Program-made: the position numbers and the translations under genes
In this document: positions 24,946 to 33,523 of the stretch, one piece after another
How positions within the stretch are numbered: position 1 is the stretch's first letter
How the letters are laid out: every line of letters starts with the position of its first letter
Origin: Natronolimnohabitans innermongolicus JCM 12255
GTDB taxonomy: Archaea > Halobacteriota > Halobacteria > Halobacteriales > Natrialbaceae
Direction of reading: 5' to 3'
NCBI RefSeq assembly: GCF_000337215.1
Contig: NZ_AOHZ01000034.1
Coordinates: 1 to 43,176 of the forward strand
Length of the DNA: 43,176 nucleotides
Notes under the pieces: generated by a model
Seen by the model: the letters and a program-made list of their open reading frames with translations, nothing else
Databases searched by the model: none
Told to the model about the DNA's origin: nothing

Positions 24946-26193
24946 ATGTACGAGTGCGTTATCGTCGGCGGCGGCATCCACGGCACCTACTGCTGTCAGC
25001 GGCTGCTCGAGGAGACCGGCCTCGAGCGCTCGGACGTGTTGCTCGTCGATCCCCACGAGCGCCTGCTCGAGTCGTTCCGACGGAAGGCGGCGGCCTGCGA
25101 GATGGAGCAGTTGCGCTCGACGTTCGTTCACCACGTCGGCACCGAGCCGTTCGGCCTCGAGACGTTCGCCGAGAGTCGAGACCGGGACGACGAGCTCCGT
25201 TCGCGGCCGAACTACCCGCCCTGCCCGACGCTGTCGCTGTTTCTCGACTACGCCGACTACGTGATCGACCGCGGCGACCTCGAGGCGCTTCACCGGCGGG
25301 CGAGCGTCGAGTCGATCCGTCGGTCGGACGCCGACGACGGGTCGCTCGTCCTCGAGACGGCGACCGAACCCGACGCGACCGACGCGGCGAACGCGAGCGC
25401 CGAGCGACTCCGAACGCGGACGTGCGTGCTGGCGATCGGTCACGGCGGCCGCTACCGCACGCCGCCGTGGGCCGACGGCGTCGACGCGGTCACCCACGTC
25501 TGGGACGGCTTCGATCCCGAGACGCGCGCCGACGAGTCGATCGTCGTCGGCGGCGGGGTCACGGCCGCCCAGCTCGCGACCTGTCTCGCGGACCGCGAGG
25601 GCGAGTCGGTGACGCTGTGCTCGCGCCACGACCTCGAGGAAGCGACCACCGAGGCCGATCCCCGCTGGATCAACTGGAACCACATCGAACGCCACCTCCA
25701 CCGCCACGAGCCGGGGTCGCGGGCGCGCTACGAGGCGATTCGTGCGGCGCGAAACGACGCGACGGTGCCGCCGACGCTCGTCGAGCGCCTCGAGTCGGCC
25801 GCCGACACCGGTAGGCTCTCCGTTCGCTACGGAGACGTTCGCTCGGCCCGCGCAGTCGACGGTCGAGTGCGCCTCTTGCTCGAGGACGGCGGCTGTCTCT
25901 CGGCCGACCGCGCGATTCTGGCGACCGGGTTCGAACCGGTCGCCGAACACCCGTTCGTCGACCGCGTCGCGACCGCGCTCGACCTCGAGCGCGGCTATCG
26001 CGGGATGCCCGTCCTCGAGGACGAGACGCTGGCCTGGCGCGACGAGCGCGGCGAGTCGACGCCGCTGTTCGTCACGGGCGCGCTCGCGGCGGGAACGGTC
26101 GGGCCGCTCGCGGGCAACATCGCCGGCGCGCGTCGGGCGGCCGATCGCCTGACGGCGGCGATCGCGGACCGACGAGCGCTCGTCCCCGCCTGA
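24946..26193 (+). CDS. FAD/NAD(P)-binding protein (flavin oxidoreductase)
   Basis: This 415-residue flavoprotein begins MYECVIVGGGIHGTYC, a GxGxxG FAD site. It has the segments MEQLRSTFVHHVGTEPFGLETFA and RPNYPPCPTLSLFLDYADYVI. A second dinucleotide motif is ESIVVGGGVTAAQLATCL. ILATGFEPVAEHPFVDRV is the ATG segment seen in lysine/ornithine N-monooxygenase-like enzymes. Overall it resembles the SidA/PvdA-like branch, but substrate residues cannot be judged. The gene is monocistronic, with its start in an AT-rich gap. A siderophore role is only suggested by similarity. Confidence 0.75.
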   Translation: MYECVIVGGGIHGTYCCQRLLEETGLERSDVLLVDPHERLLESFRRKAAACEMEQLRSTFVHHVGTEPFGLETFAESRDRDDELRSRPNYPPCPTLSLFLDYADYVIDRGDLEALHRRASVESIRRSDADDGSLVLETATEPDATDAANASAERLRTRTCVLAIGHGGRYRTPPWADGVDAVTHVWDGFDPETRADESIVVGGGVTAAQLATCLADREGESVTLCSRHDLEEATTEADPRWINWNHIERHLHRHEPGSRARYEAIRAARNDATVPPTLVERLESAADTGRLSVRYGDVRSARAVDGRVRLLLEDGGCLSADRAILATGFEPVAEHPFVDRVATALDLERGYRGMPVLEDETLAWRDERGESTPLFVTGALAAGTVGPLAGNIAGARRAADRLTAAIADRRALVPA

Positions 26194-26213
26194 TCCGACC
26201 GGGACGAGGACAA

Positions 26214-26330
26214 GTGTCACCGATGCCGATTGATCCACCGGCAGAACTCATGAAATCGTTCGCTCCAGTTTGCTTCGCAATCTTCGCAGCGTCCCGTCCT
26301 TGAGCCTATTATGGAGCGACACGGTGACAC
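26214..26330. repeat. Inverted repeat near the edge of the AT-rich island
   Basis: GTGTCACCG (26214-26222) is repeated inverted at 26322-26330, bounding 117 bp of noncoding DNA. The minus strand here encodes a short Cys/His-containing stretch (CEDCEANWSERFHEFCRW) that could be a transposase relic. It may be a small mobile element or scar. Confidence 0.4.
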
Positions 26331-26462
26331 GTCGGAACTCGCTGCCATCAGTCGTCGTTGTGAGAGTGACGTGACTGCCCGTGCGACTAGTGGACCCGCT
26401 TTAGTAAATTTCCCGAGGTGTATATATCTGATATATATTTCTATGACTGAATAATAGAAAAG

Positions 26463-26493
26463 TATATATATATATAGAATAATTAGAATTATT
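26463..26493 (+). promoter_or_regulatory. TATA box of the Tat-exported island gene
   Basis: An alternating TA run (26463-26476) is centred about 25 bp before the ATG at 26494. This is the usual geometry for a leaderless transcript in haloarchaea. Confidence 0.6.
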
Positions 26494-27699
26494 ATGTGTG
26501 GAGATAATACAAAATATTCGAACAAATCTGAATCAACATCATCATCTAATAATCATTCTGAAGAGCACTCCTCAAAGACTTGCACGGCAGTAAGCCGGCG
26601 AAAGCTCCTCACGACAAGCTGTCTCACGCTCGGTTCAATGGTTGGAATGGGTTCAGTAAGTGCAGAAATCCGAAATACCAATGAAAGCATTATGTACGGG
26701 TCGATTGAGAATCCAATCCTGGAGAGTGAAGCGAGAAAGGTCCGTGATCAGCGTATTGATGCATGGAAGAGAGACAAGGATTCAGCACTAGATGTCCCAG
26801 AGATAGAAACCCCGGAGAACACTATTCTAGTTGCGTATAACTTCGAGATAAAATATGGTTCCCCTCATCAATACATGGGCATTGTTGAAGCTGAAGATGA
26901 TAGTCTAAACCAAAACGGGAATGATACAGGAAATAATACCACCGAAAGCATCACGAGTGACAAGACGGAGTTAGATATTTCTTCGCTACATCAGGAGGCA
27001 GAAGAGACCAAAAGCCGATGGGAAGCAAAGTCGCGTGCTGATAACGAATTTCGAATAGCGGTTAATGAAAAACAGGACTTCAGTGACTGGCAATCACGTG
27101 GTGAACATATAGAAGGTGTAATTATAGGGGGCGGCTCTGATCCTGGTTACAATCAGTTCACAGAAATAGCGGAGTTAAGACGGAAGGTGACCTCAGATAA
27201 AACACTCTACGGGACGAGACTCGAAATGGATATCTCCTCCGTTGGCGATCGACATCGGGAGGCTATACTTACTTCTGACTGGAACAATTACGCCGAAATA
27301 AATGGTGCCGCAGAGCAATTTGTTCGAGCACCTCACACTGACGTGACATCAACAACGAGAGGATGGGAGTTAGGACTGACAGCCAGCAGTAATAAAGAGG
27401 TAGAACTCTTCGTCGGAAGATCATATTCAAGGACAGAACCAGATCTCTTAGTGACAGATGAGTCTACTCGAAACCATGCTGAAGCCCGGACTCATTTCGA
27501 TTTCGATGGCAACGTTCGCGATGGTTCAATTATTATTAATAACGCGAGTGTCTGTGAAATGGATATGGATAGCATGTCTTCAGGTGACACAATTGTAGGT
27601 GTAAACTGGATGGTTCGCTTTAGAGAGTCAAGGTCCTTTAGTAATCCATTCCCGAATAGTCGAATATACAACGATGGCTTCAGGTGGACCAGAGCATAA
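26494..27699 (+). CDS. Tat-exported protein of unknown family on AT-rich island
   Basis: This is a 401-residue secreted protein with a Ser/Asn-rich N-terminus, then a twin-arginine signal: SRRKLLTTSCL around residues 34-44, and a likely cleavage after SVSA near residue 58. The mature part is polar and acidic, with possible N-glycosylation sites near NDTGNNTT. A helical stretch rich in Glu/Lys lies in the middle (LHQEAEETKSRWEAKSR). The C-terminal half looks beta-rich (WELGLTASSNKEVELFVGRSY, VGVNWMVRFRESRSF). I recognise no family. Codons end in A/T far more often than elsewhere in the window, a sign of transfer. A secreted effector, possibly halocin-like, is conceivable but not shown. Confidence 0.8.
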   Translation: MCGDNTKYSNKSESTSSSNNHSEEHSSKTCTAVSRRKLLTTSCLTLGSMVGMGSVSAEIRNTNESIMYGSIENPILESEARKVRDQRIDAWKRDKDSALDVPEIETPENTILVAYNFEIKYGSPHQYMGIVEAEDDSLNQNGNDTGNNTTESITSDKTELDISSLHQEAEETKSRWEAKSRADNEFRIAVNEKQDFSDWQSRGEHIEGVIIGGGSDPGYNQFTEIAELRRKVTSDKTLYGTRLEMDISSVGDRHREAILTSDWNNYAEINGAAEQFVRAPHTDVTSTTRGWELGLTASSNKEVELFVGRSYSRTEPDLLVTDESTRNHAEARTHFDFDGNVRDGSIIINNASVCEMDMDSMSSGDTIVGVNWMVRFRESRSFSNPFPNSRIYNDGFRWTRA

Positions 27700-27787
27700 G
27701 TCGGACGTGTAGTCACTGACGCCATTGTTCTAGTACGTATTTAGTACCCAACAGTTATTTAACTTATATAATTTAATTGATTTAGAC

Positions 27788-28006
27788 CTACTCCTTGTAT
27801 GATGATCGATCGAATTCGTATCTGTATTTGGAAATATATTGTAATGGAACATATAATACAGACAAAAGTAAATAAATAGGTAGTATATACATTAGTATAC
27901 GAACTACTGAATCTATGTGTAGCGGAACCTCTCTCATTCCTGCTTCGACTATCATTACCGCAAGCAAAAATGTTATCGAAGCAAGGAACCAATTCGTACT
28001 TTGCAT
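27788..28006 (-). CDS. Small two-helix membrane protein on AT-rich island
   Basis: This 72-residue protein has two clear transmembrane segments: WFLASITFLLAVMIVEAG near residues 6-23 and a strongly hydrophobic stretch at about 35-58. A polar, charged tail follows (KYRYEFDRSSYKE). The start at 28006 is supported by a TATA-like TTTATATTA centred about 25 bp upstream, giving a leaderless transcript. It converges on the Tat-exported gene and shares its AT-rich composition. Family not recognised. An accessory or immunity role for the exported protein is only a hypothesis from position. Confidence 0.55.
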   Translation of the reverse strand: MQSTNWFLASITFLLAVMIVEAGMREVPLHIDSVVRILMYILPIYLLLSVLYVPLQYISKYRYEFDRSSYKE

Positions 28007-28023
28007 ATTCTAGGGACACACCA

Positions 28024-28038
28024 ATTAATATAAATACC
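28024..28038 (-). promoter_or_regulatory. TATA box of the small membrane protein gene
   Basis: On the minus strand the sequence reads GTATTTATATTAATT, centred about 25 bp before the ATG at 28006, as expected for a leaderless haloarchaeal gene. It mirrors the arrangement in front of the Tat-exported gene. Confidence 0.5.
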
Positions 28039-28114
28039 TCGTGATTCACCCACACGTGGGACAAAACCAGACCAGTATTTGTCGCCATCTGATCGGTTGT
28101 TCGCATCGAAAGAT

Positions 28115-28263
28115 GCTATAGTAACAACTGAAACGATTTACACCCTGATCGCACAGCTCACGGGTCGTCCCTCCCCGTTCGCGTTTCCGCGGCTCTCACG
28201 TCGTTCCGAGCCGCGCGTCCGTCCTGCGATCAGGTGTGTATTGACGTTCAGTGGCTACTATAG
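28115..28263. mobile_element. MITE-like element with long terminal inverted repeats
   Basis: The left end (from CTATAGTAACAACTG, 28116) and the complement of the right end (CTATAGTAGCCACTGA, from 28262) match for about 40 bp with few differences, including CCTGATCGCA. The roughly 149-bp element has no coding capacity. Ends of this kind recur in haloarchaeal insertion sequences and their internally deleted relatives (from memory, unverified). No clear target duplication is visible. It lies 65 bp before the MFS start codon and at the end of the AT-rich island. Confidence 0.78.
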
Positions 28264-28327
28264 GTCGCGCTACATTGTTCTTTCACAACTACCGTTGAAT
28301 GGCGAACTCGTATTCACGACAACCGTT

Positions 28328-29620
28328 ATGGTCCCCTGGGGAAAACCACCGCTCGTGAGAGGGATTCGCAATCGAACTCAGCGTCGGCTCCTCGAGTCCG
28401 ACCGCTACTACGGCTGGTATGTCGTCGTCGGCTGTTTTGCGCTGTCGCTGATGACCGCCGGAACGATGTTCTCCTTTAGCGTCTTTCTCGGCCCGGTTCT
28501 CGCGGAGTTCGACCAGACGTATGCGAGCACGTCGCTGCTGTTCAGTATCCAGTCGCTGGTCACCTTCACCGGGGCCGCCGTCCTCGGCTTCGCGATGGAT
28601 CGATACGGAGTCCAGCGGCTGCTCCTCGTCGCCGCGGGGCTGATCGCCCTCGGACTGCTCGGCGCGAGCCGAGCGCCCTCCTTCTACTGGGTCGTCGCGT
28701 CGTACAGCGTCGTCGCCGCCGCGGGGATGGGGATCACGTTCGTCGTCGCGTACACGACGCCGCCGCGGTGGTTCGAGCGCCGCCGGAGCCTGGCGACCGG
28801 CGTCGCCGTCTCGGGCTGGGGCGTCGGCATCGTCGCGATGCCACCGTTCGTCGAATCAGTCATCGGACAGCTGGGCTGGCAGGCGACCTATCTCGTCCTC
28901 GGCGGGCTGTTCGCCGTCGCGATCGCGATCGCGTTCGTCCTCCTCGCGGACCGACCGTCGGCGATCGGCGCCGAGACGGGCGAGGAGTTCGTAACCCGCC
29001 AGCCGGCGGCGAACGGCGGCCGATCCGTTCGATCGCAGCTCGATGCGACCCTCGAGACGATGCTGACGCCGCTTTTCGCCGTCGTGTTTCTGGCCCTGCT
29101 GGTGGTGTTCATCCCGGCCAACGCCGTGTTGGTGTACGTCGTCGACTTCGCCGAGGCCGCCGGCCTCACGCGGGAGATCGGCGTGATCGCGCTCAGCCTC
29201 ATCGGCGTGATGAACGTCGTCGCCAAGTTCACCGCCGGCTGGGCGGCCGACGCCATCGGCACCGACCGGATGCTGGCCGCCTGTACCGGGCTGATGTGCG
29301 TCGCGTTGCTGGCGATGGTCGCCGTCCCGACGCCGGCGACCCTGCTCGCGCTCTCGGCCGTCTTCGGATTCGGCTACGGCGGAATCGCGGCGCTCATGTC
29401 GCCGCTCGTGGCGAACCTCTTCGGGACGGACGACCTCGGGACGCTCTTCGGACTCACGTGTATCGGCTTCGCCGTCGCCGGCGTCGCCGCACCCTACGCC
29501 GTCGGCGTGGGCGTCGATCGATTCGGGAGCTACGACGTGCCGTTCGCGGCGGCCGCCGTGATCGGGCTGATCTCCGCCGCGTTCTTCCTCGCGGTCAGGG
29601 TCGTCCGAACCGACGTGTGA
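28328..29620 (+). CDS. Major facilitator superfamily transporter (MCT/OFA-like)
   Basis: This is a membrane transporter of 430 residues with about 12 helices. The start at 28328 gives a short basic cytoplasmic N-terminus before RYYGWYVVVGCFALSLMTAG, the hallmark first helix of oxalate/formate or monocarboxylate-type MFS proteins. GFAMDRYGVQRLL is the loop 2-3 motif. PPRWFERRRSLATGVAVSGWGVG and the GWAADAIGTDRML repeat in the second half support the fold. Substrates in this group are organic anions; none can be named here. Its promoter region is occupied by a MITE-like element, which may supply or disrupt expression. Confidence 0.9.
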   Translation: MVPWGKPPLVRGIRNRTQRRLLESDRYYGWYVVVGCFALSLMTAGTMFSFSVFLGPVLAEFDQTYASTSLLFSIQSLVTFTGAAVLGFAMDRYGVQRLLLVAAGLIALGLLGASRAPSFYWVVASYSVVAAAGMGITFVVAYTTPPRWFERRRSLATGVAVSGWGVGIVAMPPFVESVIGQLGWQATYLVLGGLFAVAIAIAFVLLADRPSAIGAETGEEFVTRQPAANGGRSVRSQLDATLETMLTPLFAVVFLALLVVFIPANAVLVYVVDFAEAAGLTREIGVIALSLIGVMNVVAKFTAGWAADAIGTDRMLAACTGLMCVALLAMVAVPTPATLLALSAVFGFGYGGIAALMSPLVANLFGTDDLGTLFGLTCIGFAVAGVAAPYAVGVGVDRFGSYDVPFAAAAVIGLISAAFFLAVRVVRTDV

Positions 29621-29674
29621 GCGGCCTCGAGGCGACTCGAGACCGACCCAGTCGGTCGGTGAACATTCGGTGCG

Positions 29675-30241
29675 TCAGGCCGGGCGTTCCCGACTGGCGA
29701 TGGCGAGTTCGGGTTCGACCCGGACCGGATTCGCGACGTCGTCGAGCAGCGGCGACGTGGCTTCGACCCGCTCTTGCAGTTCGACGAGCTCCGATTCCGA
29801 CGCGTCCGCGTCGATGTGGACGGTGCAGTCCACGGCGTCGTAGCCGGGACGAACGTCCTCGGAGATGCCGAGGAATCCCCGGAGATCGACGTCGCCGGCC
29901 ATCTCGAAGCGGAGTTCGTCGAGTTCGATCCCCATCGCGGCGGCGTTGGCCGCGTAGCCGACGCTCAGACACGATCCCATCGCGGCGAGCAACAGCTCCA
30001 CCGCGTTCGGGGCCGTCCGCTGGCCGAGTATTTCCTCGGGTTCGTCGCCCGCGATCTCGAACTCCCGCGAGGGGACGCGCTCGCCCGCCTGATCGAAGTC
30101 TCCGATCGAGGTCACACACCGGAGTCCGTCCGTCCACTCGGTTTCCGCCCGAAAGGTGAACTGGCCCAGTTCCGGCTCCTCGGCGACCGCGTCAATCGTC
30201 TCTCCCAGCCGCGTTACGTCTACGTTGTTTCTGACAGTCAT
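29675..30241 (-). CDS. OsmC family protein
   Basis: This is a 188-residue OsmC/Ohr-fold protein. Members with two cysteines reduce organic hydroperoxides. The conserved helix is visible as NAVELLLAAMGSCLSVGYAANAAAMGI, with one Cys. At the second position the family's Cys-Pro is replaced by Ser-Pro (ATSPLLDDV). The peroxidatic pair is therefore incomplete, and a classical hydroperoxidase is unlikely. The N-terminal dimerising sheet (FRAETEWTDGLRCV) is present. It converges with the MFS gene, 54 bp apart. Confidence 0.87.
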   Translation of the reverse strand: MTVRNNVDVTRLGETIDAVAEEPELGQFTFRAETEWTDGLRCVTSIGDFDQAGERVPSREFEIAGDEPEEILGQRTAPNAVELLLAAMGSCLSVGYAANAAAMGIELDELRFEMAGDVDLRGFLGISEDVRPGYDAVDCTVHIDADASESELVELQERVEATSPLLDDVANPVRVEPELAIASRERPA

Positions 30242-30421
30242 GGGTTCTCCTCCGTTCCGTATTCGAACGCCGTCTTTCGAGCGGCGACGTTCGGCGGGCC
30301 CGACTCGAGGCCCTAGTGATGCTCGACGACGGAAACACCGATATAGGCATCCCGTGATCGTCGCCCGGCGACTGACCGGCGGGCACGCGGTGACCGACGG
30401 TCGACACGACGGACGACCGTC

Positions 30422-31888
30422 TCACTGACCGACCGCTCGCTCGTCGGGTTCGACGTTCTGGTTGCGCCGGAACGCGTTCTCCGGGTCGTATTTCGTCTTG
30501 ATCTCGACCAGTCGGTCGTAGGTCTCCGAGCCGTGGGTCTCCCGGAGCTGATCCTCGCGCTCCCCCTCGAGACCGGGGAAGTTCAGGTAGAGTCCGCCGG
30601 GAGAGAACTCGCGCATGTCCTCCCAAAACGCTCGAGACCACGCGACGACGCGTTCGTCGTCGTCGGGGTCTTCCCACGTGGCGTCGATCGCCAGCAAGTA
30701 CGGGTGTTCCCGACCGCTGTAGGCCGTCTCGGTCTCGGAAACGTCCGCGATCGCGCCGCCGAGCTGCCAGATGTCGAGTAAGACGCGGTAATGCGGACGA
30801 GACGCTGCGCGCTCGAGGATCGTCTCGATCGCTTCGTCGGTGAGTTCGTCGAGGAAGATCGACTTCGCGTAGTACCGGAACTCGCCGGCCGGGAAGAACG
30901 GGTCGAAGTCCTGCTGCAGGTCCACGTACGGCGTCGGGCCGCTGAAATCGAACAGCGGGGCTCCGAGTTCGCGAAGCGGCGCCATCGCCCGTTCGCCCGC
31001 TTCGACGTCGCCGCTGTAGACCGCGGCAACGATGGCGACGGGTTCGGTTCGCAGTTCGTCGGGAAAGGCCGGGTCGTCCGGAACGCTCCAGAAGACCAAC
31101 TCCGCGCTGATTTCGTCCGGCGCGGTCGCGACGGCGTCGCGCCACTCCCGGACGAGCGACGGCGCGTCCGAAAGCGAGTGCCAGGTTTCGACCGTCGCCA
31201 CCTCGGGGCCGACCGGGTGGAGTCGAAATTCGAAGGCCGTAACGATGCCGAAGTTCCCGCCGCCGCCGCGGACGGCCCAGAAGAGCTCCGCGTGCTCGGA
31301 TTCGCTCGCGGTCAGGAACTTGCCGTCCGCGGTGACGAGGTCGACCGCGAGCAGATTGTCGCAGGACAGCCCGTGTTTGCGCCGGAGGTAGCCGTACCCG
31401 CCGCCGAGGGTGAGCCCCGCGACGCCGGTCGTCGAGACCACGCCGCCCGGCGCCGCGAGGCCGAACGCTTGCGTCTCGCGGTCGACTACGCCCCAGGTCG
31501 CGCCGCCACCGACGCGGACGGTCCGGGCCTCGGGATCGACGTCGACCCAGTCCATCGGCGAGAGATCGACGACGATCCCGCCGTCGCAGGTCGCGTAGCC
31601 GGCGACGTTGTGTCCGCCGCCGCGAACGGCGATCTCGAGGTCCTGCTCGCGGGCGAACTCGAGGGCTGCGAGGACGTCGGCCGTGCCGGTACAGCGGGCG
31701 ATCACCGCCGGATACCTGTCGATCATCCCGTTCCAGACGCGTCTCGCGTCGTCGTACGCCTCGTCGTCGGGGCGGAGGACCGGCCCTGAAAACGCCTCGG
31801 TGAACGCCTGGATCGCCGGAGCGTCGATCGGGTCGTCGGGTCGCTCGCGTCGTCGCGCGTCGGTTCCGTCGTGGTCTTCGGTAGTCAT
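30422..31888 (-). CDS. FAD-binding oxidoreductase, berberine-bridge-like
   Basis: This is a PCMH-type flavin oxidase of 488 residues. VRGGGHNVAGYATCDGGIVVDLS contains the His that usually carries FAD covalently. VSTTGVAGLTLGGGYGYLRRKHGLSCDNLLAVDLVTADG is the flavin-binding continuation. The Cys that forms the second flavin link in bicovalent enzymes is absent from its usual place before GGGYG, so monocovalent flavin is expected. The C-terminal BBE motif is visible as LYLNFPGLEGE and YDRLVEIKTKYDPENAFRRNQN. Substrates of this class are alcohols, sugars or alkaloid-like amines; the actual one is unknown. Confidence 0.9.
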   Translation of the reverse strand: MTTEDHDGTDARRRERPDDPIDAPAIQAFTEAFSGPVLRPDDEAYDDARRVWNGMIDRYPAVIARCTGTADVLAALEFAREQDLEIAVRGGGHNVAGYATCDGGIVVDLSPMDWVDVDPEARTVRVGGGATWGVVDRETQAFGLAAPGGVVSTTGVAGLTLGGGYGYLRRKHGLSCDNLLAVDLVTADGKFLTASESEHAELFWAVRGGGGNFGIVTAFEFRLHPVGPEVATVETWHSLSDAPSLVREWRDAVATAPDEISAELVFWSVPDDPAFPDELRTEPVAIVAAVYSGDVEAGERAMAPLRELGAPLFDFSGPTPYVDLQQDFDPFFPAGEFRYYAKSIFLDELTDEAIETILERAASRPHYRVLLDIWQLGGAIADVSETETAYSGREHPYLLAIDATWEDPDDDERVVAWSRAFWEDMREFSPGGLYLNFPGLEGEREDQLRETHGSETYDRLVEIKTKYDPENAFRRNQNVEPDERAVGQ

Positions 31889-31948
31889 GGGTTCCCGTCG
31901 AAACTGACGAGAGCGGCGAATAGGAAGGCATCTGCTGCCCGACGTGCA

Positions 31949-31984
31949 GTTGGTGGCGACCGTTCAGTCGGTGGCGACCGTGCA
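31949..31984. repeat. 18-bp tandem duplication
   Basis: Two adjacent 18-bp units (31949-31966 and 31967-31984), each with GGTGGCGACCGT at its core and two differences, lie upstream of the flavin oxidase start. They may be an operator or a slippage product. Confidence 0.5.
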
Positions 31985-32068
31985 CCGGGTGACCGTCGGC
32001 CGAGCGCTGAACCGAGGGGCTGTCGCTCCCGACGCTCGAGAACGGAACGATTGAATCGCTCGGTCGTT

Positions 32069-32875
32069 CTACGCGGGCGTCCCGAGCGCGAACGGGCGCG
32101 CCTCCCGTCGATACGCGTCGAACGTCGCTTCCGCCCACTCACGTGCGGCGGGCGCGTCGGTGTCGATCAGCGCCCGTACCGTTCCGCTGGTCGGATTGTA
32201 ACAGGCGATCGCGACCCGACGGTCGACGATACCGATGCCACATGCGGGAAGTTCGTCGTGGACCAGCACCTCGAGGTTGCCACTCGCGATGGGACCGGCA
32301 CAGTGGTCGCCGTACCGCGACTGAATGTGTCGAGCGACGGCCGGCGGGTCGACGATCACCGCCTCCATGCCGGCGAGGATCCGGTCGCGAAGGTCGTCCT
32401 TGCACGGTTCGAGCAAGCCCAGATCGGAGCCGACGAACCGAAATCGATCGGCAGTTCGGAGCAACGCTGCGAACCGGTTGATTGGGCCGTACGGATCGTC
32501 GGTTTCGGCGACCGTGACGACGGCGTCGGCGCCCATCTCGACGGTTATTGCGCTCGCTTCGTCGGGAAGCCACTCCCAGACGTCACGGAGTTTTCTCTCG
32601 GTTTCGATCCGGTCGAGAAGCTCTCGGAGCCCAGCGGCGACGAACGCTCCGAGCGCTGTCGACTCGTATCGGGGACCGTCCCTGACGATCCACTGTCGCG
32701 CCTCGAACTCCCGGAGCAATCGCCCGACCGTCGACGACGACGCTCCCGTCAACTCTCGGAGGTCGGCCCGGCTTCGCGGTCGCTCAGCGAGCGCTTCGAG
32801 TGCCGTAACCCGATGGTCCGATCGAACGAGAAACTCGAGGTCGGCCAGCGGCGACTCCGTCTTGCACGAGGCCAT
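32069..32875 (-). CDS. Winged-helix regulator with FilR1-type (DUF1724) domain
   Basis: This is a transcription regulator of 268 residues. The N-terminal winged helix spans residues 8-75 (LEFLVRSDHRVTALEALAERPRSRADLRELTGASSSTVGRLLREFEARQWI). The C-terminal part has the pattern of the FilR1 middle/DUF1724 domain (INRFAALLRTADRFRFVGSDLGLLEPC, LVHDELPACGIGIVDRRVAIACYN). That domain is thought to sense small ligands. The start at 32875 is preceded by CTATAG about 25 bp upstream. It is divergent from the rhodanese gene and may regulate it or the nearby flavin oxidase. Confidence 0.83.
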   Translation of the reverse strand: MASCKTESPLADLEFLVRSDHRVTALEALAERPRSRADLRELTGASSSTVGRLLREFEARQWIVRDGPRYESTALGAFVAAGLRELLDRIETERKLRDVWEWLPDEASAITVEMGADAVVTVAETDDPYGPINRFAALLRTADRFRFVGSDLGLLEPCKDDLRDRILAGMEAVIVDPPAVARHIQSRYGDHCAGPIASGNLEVLVHDELPACGIGIVDRRVAIACYNPTSGTVRALIDTDAPAAREWAEATFDAYRREARPFALGTPA

Positions 32876-33043
32876 GGTATAAATTAACACATAGGGGGCT
32901 ATAGCTGTGTCTGCTGACTGTTCTCCGAACGGTTGTGGTCGAGAAAAACGTCGACCGAACGCGGGCGATAGCTCGCCCGTCGGGACCGAATTGGCGCACT
33001 CGAGATCCGCATCGTTTTGTACGCGTGCACTATATTGGGGAAT

Positions 33044-33415
33044 ATGGGCAAGATAAGTCCGCCAGCGCTCGACGAGCAACTCTCGAGCGACGACGAGCCG
33101 TACGTGCTCGATATTCGACCACGAACGGCCTACCAGCGTGAGCACATCGATGGGAGCCGAAACGTTCCCGTCTACGACGACCTTCGACGCGGGGACGAGG
33201 CCGAACTTCGACAGTCGCTCTCGGAGGTGCCCGACGACCGACCGGTCGTCACCGTTTGCAAGGCCGGCATCGTCGCGAAGAAGGCGACGACGGTGCTCGA
33301 GTCCGAGGGGTACGACGCCGTCACGCTCGCCGGCGGAATGCGACGCTGGCGCGGCTACCGAAACGGCTCGCTGGGCTACCGGCTGACGTCGACCGTTCGC
33401 CGATTCCTCCCCTGA
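33044..33415 (+). CDS. Single-domain rhodanese-like sulfurtransferase
   Basis: This is a cytoplasmic sulfur transferase or phosphatase-like protein of 123 residues. LDIRPRTAYQREHIDGSRNVPV is the rhodanese CH2A region. The active loop is VVTVCKAGIVAKKAT with catalytic Cys72. LAGGMRRWRGY is the C-terminal motif. The six-residue loop (CKAGIV) fits sulfurtransferases. A TATA-like TATATTGGGG near 33030 is close to the start. It lies upstream of purS on the same strand, with a 108-bp gap. Confidence 0.88.
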   Translation: MGKISPPALDEQLSSDDEPYVLDIRPRTAYQREHIDGSRNVPVYDDLRRGDEAELRQSLSEVPDDRPVVTVCKAGIVAKKATTVLESEGYDAVTLAGGMRRWRGYRNGSLGYRLTSTVRRFLP

Positions 33416-33523
33416 GCGGGCGCTCGAGGCAGTTCGAGGGGTTTCCGAACGGAGGTATCCACAAACGTGTATCACGCACCAAAGGCGAAAGCGTTTTTGA
33501 GCACGGTTACGGGGTATCAGGTA

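Noticed and set aside
26217-26400. Small minus-strand frame with CEDCEANWSERFHEFCRW
   Set aside because: It is too short and the frame runs into AT-rich noncoding DNA. It is kept only as a possible relic within the inverted-repeat entry.
27759-28106. 115-residue minus-strand frame in the AT-rich island
   Set aside because: It overlaps the better-supported 72-residue membrane protein in another frame and lacks a fitting promoter or coherent domain.
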